In this document: positions 1-6,758 of the stretch, piece by piece
Position numbering within the stretch: position 1 is the first letter of the stretch
How the letters are laid out: every line of letters begins with the position of its first letter
NCBI GenBank assembly: GCA_037190175.1
Contig: JBBCJM010000172.1
Span: forward strand, 1 to 25,611
Length of the DNA: 25,611 nucleotides
Direction of reading: 5' to 3'
DNA from: JBBCJM01 sp037190175
GTDB taxonomy: Bacteria > Pseudomonadota > Alphaproteobacteria > Rhodobacterales > Rhodobacteraceae
Position numbers and translations under genes: made by a program
Notes under the pieces: generated by a model
What the model saw: the letters and a program-made list of their open reading frames with translations, nothing else
Told to the model about the DNA's origin: nothing
Database searches by the model: none

Positions 1-1
1 C

Positions 2-136
2 AAACGGCGCGAAGGAAAACACCACACCCAGGCCCTCATCGCCCTCGCGCGCCGCCGCGTCACCGTCATCTGGACCATGCTCCAACGTCGCGAAGCCTTC
101 GATCCAGACAGAAAAGCAGCTCGACTTACGCATTAC
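2..136 (+). mobile_element. C-terminal end of an IS110-family transposase (cut by window edge, probably decayed)
   Basis: Frame 2 from the left edge reads KRREGKHHTQALIALARRR followed by VTVIWTMLQRREAFDP. This matches the usual C-terminal tail of IS110-family (DEDD plus Transposase_20) transposases, where a K/R-rich EGK..ALIALARRR segment precedes a WAML-like helix. The usual stop after this tail is missing: the frame stays open to 316 and runs antisense through the 3' end of the neighbouring aminotransferase. The element's end is therefore probably damaged or joined to new DNA. The N-terminal catalytic part lies outside the window, so whether the gene is intact upstream cannot be judged. The family call rests on motif recognition in about 40 residues. 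Confidence 0.55.
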
Positions 137-1482
137 TCGGCTGCCTGCGCCCCGGGATGTTCCAGCGTCAGATCCACGGCCTGTTCCACCGCACGCAGGG
201 TGTCGGCCAGGCAGGTGTCATCGAGGCCATGCGCCTCGCACATGAACCAGGGCTCGCGGCTATCGGGCTCCACGATCACGCCCAGGTCGTGCAGGAACCA
301 GGCCATCCGGTCGTAGAAGGAATAGTCCGACCGCTTCCAGTCGCGATAGTTGTCGGGCGGGGCCTCGGCGAAGAACAGGCCGAACATCGAGGGGTGGCCC
401 GAGAAGCTGTGGGTGATCCCGCGGGCCTTGAGGATGGCGGAGATGCCGGCCTTCAGCCGCTCGCCATAGGCGGCCAGGGTGTCGAGGGCCGGGGTCTCGT
501 CCAGGATGCGCAGGCATTCCTCGGCCGCGGCCAGGCTGACGGAATGTGCGGTATAGGTGCCCCCGTGCGAGGCCCCGCCGGGGCGGAAGCTCCGCATCAC
601 CTGCTCCCGCCCCGCCACCACGGCGATGGGATAGCCGTTGGCCATGGCCTTGGCGAAGGTGGTGATGTCGGGCTGTACCCCCAGCAGGCCCTGCACGCCC
701 CCCTTGCCCACCCGGAAGCCGGTCTTCACCTCGTCGATGATCAGCAGCACGCCGTGGCGGTCGCAGAGTTCGCGGGCCAGCCGCACATAGTCCGCCCGTG
801 CGCCGATGGCGCAGCAGTTGCCCTGGATCGGCTCGATCAGCATCGCGGCCAGGGTGTCGCCATGCCGGCGGAAGGTGTCCTCCAGCCGCTGGCAGTCGTT
901 CATCGGCACCAGATGCGCGAGTTCCCGCAGGGTGCGGGGGATGCCGGCGCCGTAGGGCACCACCTCGGGGTCGGCGTTCGCACGCCGGTCCCAGCCCTCC
1001 ATGTTGGCCATCCACATCGCGGCGTCGAAGAGGCCGTGATAGCCGCCTTCGACCAGCAGATAGCTGTCGCGCCCGGTATGCGCCCGCGCCAGCCGCAAGG
1101 CCGCCATCACCGCCTCGGTGCCCGAGTTGGAAAAGCGCACCAGTTCCGCGGCCGGCACCATCTTCGCGATCCGCTCGGCCACCGCCAGTTCGCGCTCGGT
1201 CGACAGCGCGAAGACCCCGCCCACCTCCATTCCCCTGCGCGCGGCCGCATCCACCCGGTCGTCGGCATAGCCCAGGATCGCCGGGCCGTAGCCCAGCCGG
1301 TAATCCACATAGCCGTTGCCGTCGATGTCCCAGGTGCGGCCGCCCTTGCCGTGGTGGACATAGATCGTCCGCTCCTCGCCCCAGTAGCGGAAGGTCGAGG
1401 CGACCCCCAGCGGCAGACGTTTCACCGCCCGGGCGAACTGGGCGTTCGACCGGGAAAGATCGCGGATCGGCAGGGAGGGCAT
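133..1482 (-). CDS. Class III PLP-dependent aminotransferase, glutamate-1-semialdehyde aminomutase-like
   Basis: About 449 residues, the normal size for class III aminotransferases. Visible signatures are the phosphate-binding stretch FSNSGTEAVMAALRLAR, the PLP ring-nitrogen aspartate in IIDEVKTGFR (Asp250), and the Schiff-base lysine in TFAKAMANGYP (Lys278), followed by the HGGTYTAHS segment. The GSA-like features (SNSGTEA, DEVKTGFRVGKGG) place it in the glutamate-1-semialdehyde 2,1-aminomutase-like subgroup. That subgroup also holds many omega- and beta-amino acid transaminases. It is not next to heme genes, so a catabolic amine or amino acid role is more likely than HemL; this is inference. 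An ATG at 1482 was chosen; a GTG at 1491 would add three residues, and neither has a clear ribosome-binding site. It is transcribed away from a BetI-like TetR regulator, its probable repressor. Confidence 0.88.
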   Translation of the reverse strand: MPSLPIRDLSRSNAQFARAVKRLPLGVASTFRYWGEERTIYVHHGKGGRTWDIDGNGYVDYRLGYGPAILGYADDRVDAAARRGMEVGGVFALSTERELAVAERIAKMVPAAELVRFSNSGTEAVMAALRLARAHTGRDSYLLVEGGYHGLFDAAMWMANMEGWDRRANADPEVVPYGAGIPRTLRELAHLVPMNDCQRLEDTFRRHGDTLAAMLIEPIQGNCCAIGARADYVRLARELCDRHGVLLIIDEVKTGFRVGKGGVQGLLGVQPDITTFAKAMANGYPIAVVAGREQVMRSFRPGGASHGGTYTAHSVSLAAAEECLRILDETPALDTLAAYGERLKAGISAILKARGITHSFSGHPSMFGLFFAEAPPDNYRDWKRSDYSFYDRMAWFLHDLGVIVEPDSREPWFMCEAHGLDDTCLADTLRAVEQAVDLTLEHPGAQAAE

Positions 1483-1520
1483 CGGGCACACTTTGACGCA
1501 GCCGGGGCGCGTCGTTCCTT

Positions 1521-1571
1521 ATTGACTGTCCTGTCAATCAGAATACGGATTCTGACTGATCTGTCAATCAG
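1521..1571. promoter_or_regulatory. Divergent promoter region with two tandem dyads, probable TetR operators
   Basis: Two copies of a dyad occur 30 bp apart, about three helical turns: TGACTGTCCTGTCA at 1523-1536 and TGACTGATCTGTCA at 1553-1566. Each is followed by ATCAG. A further palindrome, CAGAAT-N4-ATTCTG, lies between them at 1539-1554. A minus-strand promoter overlaps them: TTGACA (complement of 1562-1567), a 16-bp spacer and TATTCT (complement of 1540-1545), reading into the aminotransferase. The TTGAC..GTCAA arms resemble sites bound by BetI-type regulators, so the adjacent TetR protein is the likely ligand-controlled repressor of both genes. No convincing plus-strand -10 box was found. 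Confidence 0.6.
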
Positions 1572-1675
1572 CGTGGAGATCGCTCGATGAGCGGCCCGGC
1601 GCCCCCCGCGCATCATGGCGCTTTAAAATGCCGGGGAACGCGCTACATCGCATGACTGGCTGGACGGAGGTGATG

Positions 1676-2347
1676 ATGGACGACTCGGCCGCCGCGCGAT
1701 CCGACCCGCCGCAGCCGCCGCGCAAGCTGCCCAAGGACGCGCGGCGCACGCAGATCATCGAGTCGACCATCGAGACGCTGGCGAGCCTCGGTTATGCCCG
1801 TACCACCCTGTCGGAGGTGGCCCGCCATGCCGGGCTGTCGCACGGGCTGATCAACTTCCACTTCAAGACCAAGGACGGGCTCTTGGCCGAGACCTTGCAA
1901 TACCTGTCCGACGAATACCGCGCCAACTGGCTGGGCGCTGTGGAGGCCGCGGGGGCGGAGCCCGAGGCGCAGCTGCACGCCATGCTGACCGCCGACTTCC
2001 GCCCGGCCATCTGCACCGTGCCGCGGCTGTCGGCCTGGTGCGCCTTCTGGGGCGAGGCGCAGAGCCGGCCGATGTACCAGGAACGCTGCGCCGCGAACGA
2101 CGAGGAATATATCCGCAGGCTGGAAGGGCTCTGCGCCCGCATCCTCGCCCGCGCCGGGCAGCAGGGCGACCCCCGCCGCATCGCCCGCATCCTGCGGGTG
2201 ACCACCGAGGGGCTGTGGCTGGACCTGATGACCTCGGCCGCGCCCTTCGAGATCGCCGATGCCCGCGACACGCTGATGACCTGCCTGGCGGCGATATTTC
2301 CCCGCAGCTTCGGGCCGGACGGGGCGCCGCTGGGGGCGGCAATCTGA
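1676..2347 (+). CDS. TetR/AcrR-family repressor with BetI-type C-terminal domain
   Basis: About 223 residues. The N-terminal HTH spans roughly residues 22-70 and contains TTLSEVARHAGLSHGLINFHF, a classic TetR recognition helix with the BetI-like Y/F-H-F end. The C-terminal half has the AWCAFWGEA segment and the EGLWLDLM helix that mark BetI-type TetR_C domains. The start is placed at the ATG at 1676 because GGAGG lies at 1666-1670, five bases upstream; longer forms from 1628, 1652 or 1673 are possible but have no ribosome-binding site as good. It is divergent from the aminotransferase across tandem dyads and is the likely autoregulator. BetI itself senses choline, but there are no choline oxidation genes here, so the ligand is unknown. 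Confidence 0.85.
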   Translation: MDDSAAARSDPPQPPRKLPKDARRTQIIESTIETLASLGYARTTLSEVARHAGLSHGLINFHFKTKDGLLAETLQYLSDEYRANWLGAVEAAGAEPEAQLHAMLTADFRPAICTVPRLSAWCAFWGEAQSRPMYQERCAANDEEYIRRLEGLCARILARAGQQGDPRRIARILRVTTEGLWLDLMTSAAPFEIADARDTLMTCLAAIFPRSFGPDGAPLGAAI

Positions 2348-2447
2348 CGCGGCTGTTACCGATGCTTATGACAGGCCGCGCATTCGGATTAGGCTTCGGG
2401 CGCGCCGGGGTCTAGGGCGGGCCCGGGATGCATTCGAGGGGGATGGC
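2348..2447. other. Intergenic leader of the gal-type operon
   Basis: The 100 bases between the TetR gene and the dehydrogenase hold a strong GAGGGGGA ribosome-binding site at 2436-2443 for the ATG at 2448. No confident -35/-10 pair or clear T-N11-A LysR box was found. The downstream genes could be read through from tetR or have their own LysR-dependent promoter here. Confidence 0.35.
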
Positions 2448-3338
2448 ATGACCCTGCGGCTGGCCTTCATCGGCTTCGGCGAGGCGGCGCGGGCCTTCCT
2501 GGGCTCGCTGGCCGAGGTCACGCCCGTGCAGGCGACGGCCTATGACATCCTGATTCACGGGCCCGAGGCCGAAGGCCTGCGCCGGGCGGCGGAAAGCATG
2601 GGCGTGCGGCTGACCCAGAGCGCGGCCGAGGCCGTGGCGGGCGCCGAGTTGGTGATCTCGGCCGTCACCGCGGCGCAGGCGGCCGAGGCGCTGCGGCTGC
2701 CCTATGCCGGGCCGGTGCAGCGGCAGGTGGTGTTCGACATCAACTCGGTCACCGCGGCCTGCAAGGCCGCCAATGCGGCGCGGGTGCGGGCGGCGGGGGC
2801 CTATTATCTGGACATGGCGGTGATGGCCCCGGTCCACCCCGCCCGCCACCGCACGCCCGTGCTGGTGGCCGGCGATCTGGAACCGGCCCGGCGCTATCTG
2901 GACGATCTGGGGTTTTCCTACGAGGTGGCGGGCCAGACGCCGGGCGAGGCGGCTGCGGTCAAGATGGTGCGCAGCCTGTTCGTGAAGGGGCTGGAGGCGG
3001 TCACCGTGCAGGCGCTTTCCGCCGCTGCGGCCTCGGGCTGTCTGGAGCGGGTCTGGGCCTCGCTGAACAAATCCTACCCAGGCCTGAACCTGCCCGATTT
3101 CGCCCCCTATCAGTTCGAGCGGATGGCGCGGCACGGCCGCCGCCGGGCCGAGGAACTGCGCGAGGTGGCGCAGACCATGCGGGACCTCGGCTTCCCGGCC
3201 GGGGGGGCGCTGGCCGAGGGGATCGCGGATGTGCAGCAGGCGGTGGCCGCCGCGCGGCCGCAGGTTTCCCCGGATGCCGGCGACAGCGCCCGGGCGGTGG
3301 CCGCGGCGCTGGCCCGGGAGACAACAGGAGGAGGCTGA
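2448..3338 (+). CDS. NAD(P)-dependent beta-hydroxyacid dehydrogenase-like protein, DUF1932 family
   Basis: About 296 residues. A Rossmann nucleotide-binding motif, IGFGEAA, lies at residues 8-14. The C-terminal half (AVKMVRSLFVKGLEAVTVQA through a conserved LNKSYPGLN-like helix) is typical of DUF1932, a C-terminal domain found with 6-phosphogluconate/beta-hydroxyacid dehydrogenase N-termini. Lys172 in AVKMVRS sits where this superfamily has its catalytic lysine. It is the first gene of the operon, three bases before the dioxygenase, so it probably acts on an intermediate just before or after ring cleavage. It is unlike LigC, the Gfo/Idh-type semialdehyde dehydrogenase of the classical 4,5-cleavage route. 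The substrate is unknown, and a simple oxidoreductase role is inferred only from the fold. Confidence 0.8.
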   Translation: MTLRLAFIGFGEAARAFLGSLAEVTPVQATAYDILIHGPEAEGLRRAAESMGVRLTQSAAEAVAGAELVISAVTAAQAAEALRLPYAGPVQRQVVFDINSVTAACKAANAARVRAAGAYYLDMAVMAPVHPARHRTPVLVAGDLEPARRYLDDLGFSYEVAGQTPGEAAAVKMVRSLFVKGLEAVTVQALSAAAASGCLERVWASLNKSYPGLNLPDFAPYQFERMARHGRRRAEELREVAQTMRDLGFPAGGALAEGIADVQQAVAAARPQVSPDAGDSARAVAAALARETTGGG

Positions 3339-3341
3339 GGG

Positions 3342-4298
3342 ATGGAACCCATCTTCGACATCGCGCATCTGGCGCATGTGGAGGTCTATACGGACAAGTT
3401 CGAGGAAAGCCTGGACTTCTTCACCCGCATCTACGGGCTGAAGCTGTCGGGGCAGGACGAGACCTCGGCTTGGTTGCGCGCCTGGGACGACTACGAGTTC
3501 CATTCGCTGAAACTCACCCGCCACCATACCACCGGCGTGGGCCATATCGCCTATCGCACCTCCTCGCCGCAGGCGCTGGAGCGGCGGGTGAAGGCCATCG
3601 AGGCCTCGGGCTACAAGGTGCATGGCTGGACCGAGGGCGACATGGGCCATGGCCCGGCCTTCCGCTTCGAGGACCCTTTCGGGCATGTGTTCGAGATCTA
3701 CTGGGAGACCCGCCGCTACGTGCCCGACGAGAAAGACCGCTCGGCGCTGAAGAACCTGTCCAGCCGCTATTCCGGGCAGGGCGTCAGCCCGCGCCGGATC
3801 GACCACGTGAACCTGCTGGGCGAGGACGTGACCGAGTTCCGCCGCTTCGTGGCCGCGACGCTGGGGATCAGGGTCACCGAATACATCCAGCTGGACAACG
3901 GCCGGCTCGGCGGCTGCTGGTTCTCCTGCAACAACAAGACCTATGATCTGGTCTGTTCCGAGGAGCGCGGCGGCGGCATGGGGCGGCTGCACCACCTGAC
4001 CTATGCCACCGACACGCGCGAGGATATCCTGCGCGCCGCCGACCTCTATCTGGAAAACGGCATCCACATCGAAACCGGGCCGCACAAGCACGCCATCCAG
4101 GGCTCGTTCTTCCTGTATTGCTGGGAGCCGGCCGGCAACCGCATCGAGCTGGCGAACGCCGGGGCGCGGCTGCTCCTGGCCCCCGACTGGGAACCCGTGG
4201 TCTGGACCGAGGCCGACCGCAAGAAGGGCCAGGCCTGGGGGCTGAAGACCATCGAGACCTTCCACACCCACGGCACCCCGCCGGTCAAGCAAGCCTGA
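3342..4298 (+). CDS. VOC-family extradiol ring-cleavage dioxygenase, catechol 2,3-dioxygenase (XylE)-like
   Basis: About 318 residues with two tandem vicinal-oxygen-chelate domains: roughly residues 8-125 (AHVEVYTDKFEESLDFF to FGHVFEIYWE) and 150-275 (RIDHVNLLGEDVTEFRRF to NRIELANAG). The iron triad is intact and spaced as in XylE: His155 in RIDHVNLL, His218 in RLHHLTYA and Glu269 in NRIELAN. XylE uses His153, His214 and Glu265. It should open a dihydroxylated aromatic ring next to the diol with Fe(II) and oxygen. Neighbouring genes handle 4-oxalomesaconate, so a carboxylated diol such as gallate, protocatechuate or a relative is the probable substrate; that is inference. The start has an upstream GGAGG near 3330. 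It is unusual that this route has a VOC rather than a LigB-type enzyme. Confidence 0.87.
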   Translation: MEPIFDIAHLAHVEVYTDKFEESLDFFTRIYGLKLSGQDETSAWLRAWDDYEFHSLKLTRHHTTGVGHIAYRTSSPQALERRVKAIEASGYKVHGWTEGDMGHGPAFRFEDPFGHVFEIYWETRRYVPDEKDRSALKNLSSRYSGQGVSPRRIDHVNLLGEDVTEFRRFVAATLGIRVTEYIQLDNGRLGGCWFSCNNKTYDLVCSEERGGGMGRLHHLTYATDTREDILRAADLYLENGIHIETGPHKHAIQGSFFLYCWEPAGNRIELANAGARLLLAPDWEPVVWTEADRKKGQAWGLKTIETFHTHGTPPVKQA

Positions 4299-4307
4299 GG
4301 CCCCGTC

Positions 4308-5039
4308 ATGAGCAAGAAAACCGCGCTGGTGGTCAGCGCCCATTCCGCCGATTTCGTCTGGCGCTGCGGCGGCGCCATCGCGCTGCACGCGGACCTGGGC
4401 TACGAGGTGACGGTGGTCTGCCTGTCCTTCGGCGAGCGCGGGGAAAGCGCCAAGCTGTGGAAGCAGAAGGGCATCACGCTGGAAGAGGTCAAGGCCGGCC
4501 GCCGGGCCGAGGCCGAGGCCGCGGGCCGCGCGCTGGGGGTGCACGACCTGCAGTTCTTCGACCTGGGCGACTATCCGCTGGGGCTGTCGGACGAAGCCCG
4601 GCTGCGGCTGGTGGACGTGATCCGCGCGGTGCAGCCGGAGTTCATGCTGACCCATTCGAAATGGGATCCCTACAACACCGACCATATGGACACCTTCCGC
4701 TTCACGCTCGACGCCCGGATGATCGCGCAGGCGCATGGCCACAACCCCGGCGAAAAGATCCTCGGCGCCCCGCAACTCTATCTGTTCGAGCCGCACCAGA
4801 CCGAGCAGATGGAATGGAAGCCGGATACCTTCCTGGACATCTCGGCGGTCTGGGACCGCAAATGGGCCGCGATCCAGTGCATGGAGGGGCAGGAGCATCT
4901 CTGGCATTTCTACAAGAACGTGGCCGAGAACCGCGGCAACCACTTCATGCGCAACTCGGGCGGGCAGGCGACGGGGCGCAAGGCCACCCATGCCGAGGGG
5001 TTCCAGTCGGTCTTCCCCCGCTGCGTGGACGAGCTCTGA
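4308..5039 (+). CDS. galB: 4-oxalomesaconate hydratase, PIG-L/LmbE-type (GalB-like)
   Basis: About 243 residues. The LmbE-fold zinc site is present but in the GalB form: AHSADFVWRCGG at residues 11-22 instead of the usual AHPDDE, with the downstream DPYNTDH at 120-126. His12, Asp15 and His126 are the likely metal ligands. In Pseudomonas putida, GalB is a zinc-dependent hydratase that converts the enol form of 4-oxalomesaconate to 4-carboxy-4-hydroxy-2-oxoadipate, despite its deacetylase fold. The next two genes encode the aldolase and tautomerase of the same route, which makes the call firm. Its stop overlaps the next start as TGATG, so the pair is probably translationally coupled. A generic PIG-L deacetylase is the alternative if context is ignored. 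Confidence 0.87.
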   Translation: MSKKTALVVSAHSADFVWRCGGAIALHADLGYEVTVVCLSFGERGESAKLWKQKGITLEEVKAGRRAEAEAAGRALGVHDLQFFDLGDYPLGLSDEARLRLVDVIRAVQPEFMLTHSKWDPYNTDHMDTFRFTLDARMIAQAHGHNPGEKILGAPQLYLFEPHQTEQMEWKPDTFLDISAVWDRKWAAIQCMEGQEHLWHFYKNVAENRGNHFMRNSGGQATGRKATHAEGFQSVFPRCVDEL

Positions 5040-5710
5040 TGGCGGTGGTGGTGCAGGACGTGCCGCGCGCCGACCGGGCGGTGATCGGCGCGCTGGCCGA
5101 ATGCGGGGTGGCCACGGTGCACGAGGCGCAGGGACGGCGGGGGCTGCTGGCGTCCTACATGCGGCCCATTTACGCCGGCGCGCAGGTCGGCGGCTCGGCG
5201 GTCACCATCAGCGCGCCGCCGGGCGACAACTGGATGGTCCATGTGGCCATCGAGCAGGTGCAGGAGGGCGACATCCTGCTGCTGGCCCCGACCTCGCCCT
5301 GCGAGGACGGTTATTTCGGCGACCTGCTGGCGACCAGCGCCATGGCGCGGGGCTGCCGCGGGCTGGTGATCGACGCCGGGGTGCGGGATGTGCGCGACCT
5401 GACCCGCATGGGCTTTCCCGTATGGTCGAAGTGCATCAGCGCACAGGGCACCGTGAAGGAGACGCTGGGCTCGGTGAACATCCCCGTGGTCTGCGCGGGG
5501 CAACTGGTGAACCCCGGCGACGTGGTGCTGGCCGACGACGATGGCGTCTGCGTGGTGCGGCGCAAGGAGGCCGCGACGGTGCTGGACAAGGCCCGCGAGC
5601 GCCTCGCCGCCGAGGAGGCCAAGCGCCAGCGGCTGGCGGCCGGCGAACTGGGCCTCGACCTCTACCGGATGCGGGAAAGGCTGGCCGAGAAGGGGCTGAG
5701 ATATGCCTGA
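5039..5710 (+). CDS. galC: 4-carboxy-4-hydroxy-2-oxoadipate aldolase (GalC/ProA/LigK type, RraA fold)
   Basis: About 223 residues. It has the RraA-like fold signatures of class II HMG/CHA aldolases: GDLLATSAMARGCRGLVID at 94-112 and the substrate/metal pair Arg116-Asp117 in IDAGVRD. The C-terminal helix (RRKEAATVLDKARERLAAEE) is also typical. The enzyme cleaves 4-carboxy-4-hydroxy-2-oxoadipate to pyruvate and oxaloacetate using a divalent metal, and family members often also decarboxylate oxaloacetate. The start ATG at 5039 overlaps the galB stop, and its end overlaps galD by eight bases, so galB-galC-galD form a coupled unit. The product feeds the TCA cycle directly. Confidence 0.9.
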   Translation: MAVVVQDVPRADRAVIGALAECGVATVHEAQGRRGLLASYMRPIYAGAQVGGSAVTISAPPGDNWMVHVAIEQVQEGDILLLAPTSPCEDGYFGDLLATSAMARGCRGLVIDAGVRDVRDLTRMGFPVWSKCISAQGTVKETLGSVNIPVVCAGQLVNPGDVVLADDDGVCVVRRKEAATVLDKARERLAAEEAKRQRLAAGELGLDLYRMRERLAEKGLRYA

Positions 5711-6758
5711 CGGGATCCGCGTGATGTGGATGCGGGGCGGCACGTCGAAGGGCGGGTATTTCCTGGCCCGGGACCTGCCCTCCGACCCCGCCGCGCGGGA
5801 CGCCCTGCTGCTGCGGGTGATGGGCTCGCCCGACCCGCGGCAGATCGACGGGATGGGCGGCGCGCATCCGCTGACCTCCAAGGTGGCGGTGGTGCGGCCC
5901 TCGGCCCGGCCCGACGCCGACGTGGACTACCTGTTCCTGCAGGTCTTCGTGGACCGCCCGGTGGTGACCGACCGGCAGAACTGCGGCAATATCCTCGCCG
6001 GGGTCGGCGGTTTCGCCATCGAGCGCGGGCTGGTCCCGGCGCGGGACGGGCAGACCGTGGTGCGGGTGTTCATGGAGAATACCGGGCAACTGGCCGACCT
6101 GACGGTGCAGACCCCGGGCGGGCGGGTGACCTATGCCGGCACCGCGCGGATCGACGGGGTGCCCGGCACCGCCGCTCCGGTGGGCATCGTGTTCCGCGAC
6201 ACAGCGGGGTCGTCCTGCGGGGCGCTGCTGCCCACCGGCCGGGCGGTGGACCGGATCGAGGGGGTGGAGGCCACCCTGATCGACAACGGGATGCCCAGCG
6301 TGATCATGGCCGCGGCCGATCTGGGGATCACCGGGACCGAGAGCCACCACGACCTGAACAAGGATACCGCGCTGAAGGCAAGGATGGAGGCGATCCGGCT
6401 GAAGGCCGGGCCGATGATGAACCTGGGCGATGTGGCCGAGGCCTCGGTGCCCAAGATGGTGCTGGTCTCGCCCCCCGACCATGGCGGCGCGGTCAATACC
6501 CGCAGCTTCATCCCGCATGTCTGCCACGACGCCATCGGCGTGCTGGGCGCGGTCAGCGTGGGCACCGCCTGCCTGCTGCCGGAAGGGCCGGCGGCGCGGG
6601 TGGCGCGCTTGGGCGCGGGCAATCCGCGCAGGCTTTCCATCGAACACCCCACCGGCGAGTTCACCGTGATCGCCACCCTCTCCGACACCGGCGAGGTGGC
6701 CGAGGCCGGCGTGCTGCGCACGGCCCGCAAGCTGGCGGACGGCCATGTATTCGCCTGA
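5703..6758 (+). CDS. galD: 4-oxalomesaconate tautomerase (GalD-like, PrpF/AcnD-accessory family)
   Basis: About 351 residues. The N-terminus VMWMRGGTSKGGYF (MRGGTSKG at 10-17) is diagnostic of the PrpF/GalD isomerase family. The internal DRQNCGN segment and the IDNGMPSV segment carry the residues that normally shape the two-domain, diaminopimelate-epimerase-like active site. GalD interconverts the keto and enol forms of 4-oxalomesaconate so that GalB can hydrate the enol form. It overlaps galC by eight bases and the LysR gene by fourteen, a fully coupled arrangement. PrpF, the methylcitrate pathway homolog, is the main alternative, but no prp genes are present and the GalB/GalC neighbours settle it. 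Confidence 0.9.
   Translation: MPDGIRVMWMRGGTSKGGYFLARDLPSDPAARDALLLRVMGSPDPRQIDGMGGAHPLTSKVAVVRPSARPDADVDYLFLQVFVDRPVVTDRQNCGNILAGVGGFAIERGLVPARDGQTVVRVFMENTGQLADLTVQTPGGRVTYAGTARIDGVPGTAAPVGIVFRDTAGSSCGALLPTGRAVDRIEGVEATLIDNGMPSVIMAAADLGITGTESHHDLNKDTALKARMEAIRLKAGPMMNLGDVAEASVPKMVLVSPPDHGGAVNTRSFIPHVCHDAIGVLGAVSVGTACLLPEGPAARVARLGAGNPRRLSIEHPTGEFTVIATLSDTGEVAEAGVLRTARKLADGHVFA

Noticed and set aside
157..1590. Long plus-strand open frame of 477 codons opposite the aminotransferase
   Set aside because: It is the antisense shadow of a clear PLP enzyme, with no recognisable motif; high GC leaves long antisense frames open.
2412..4991. 859-codon minus-strand open frame opposite the gal-type operon
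   Set aside because: It is antisense to three clearly identified genes and has low-complexity composition (H, R, G, A, Q rich) with no domain.
5703..6758. PrpF (2-methylaconitate isomerase) annotation
   Set aside because: No methylcitrate genes are nearby, while GalB- and GalC-like genes overlap or adjoin it, so GalD is the better call.
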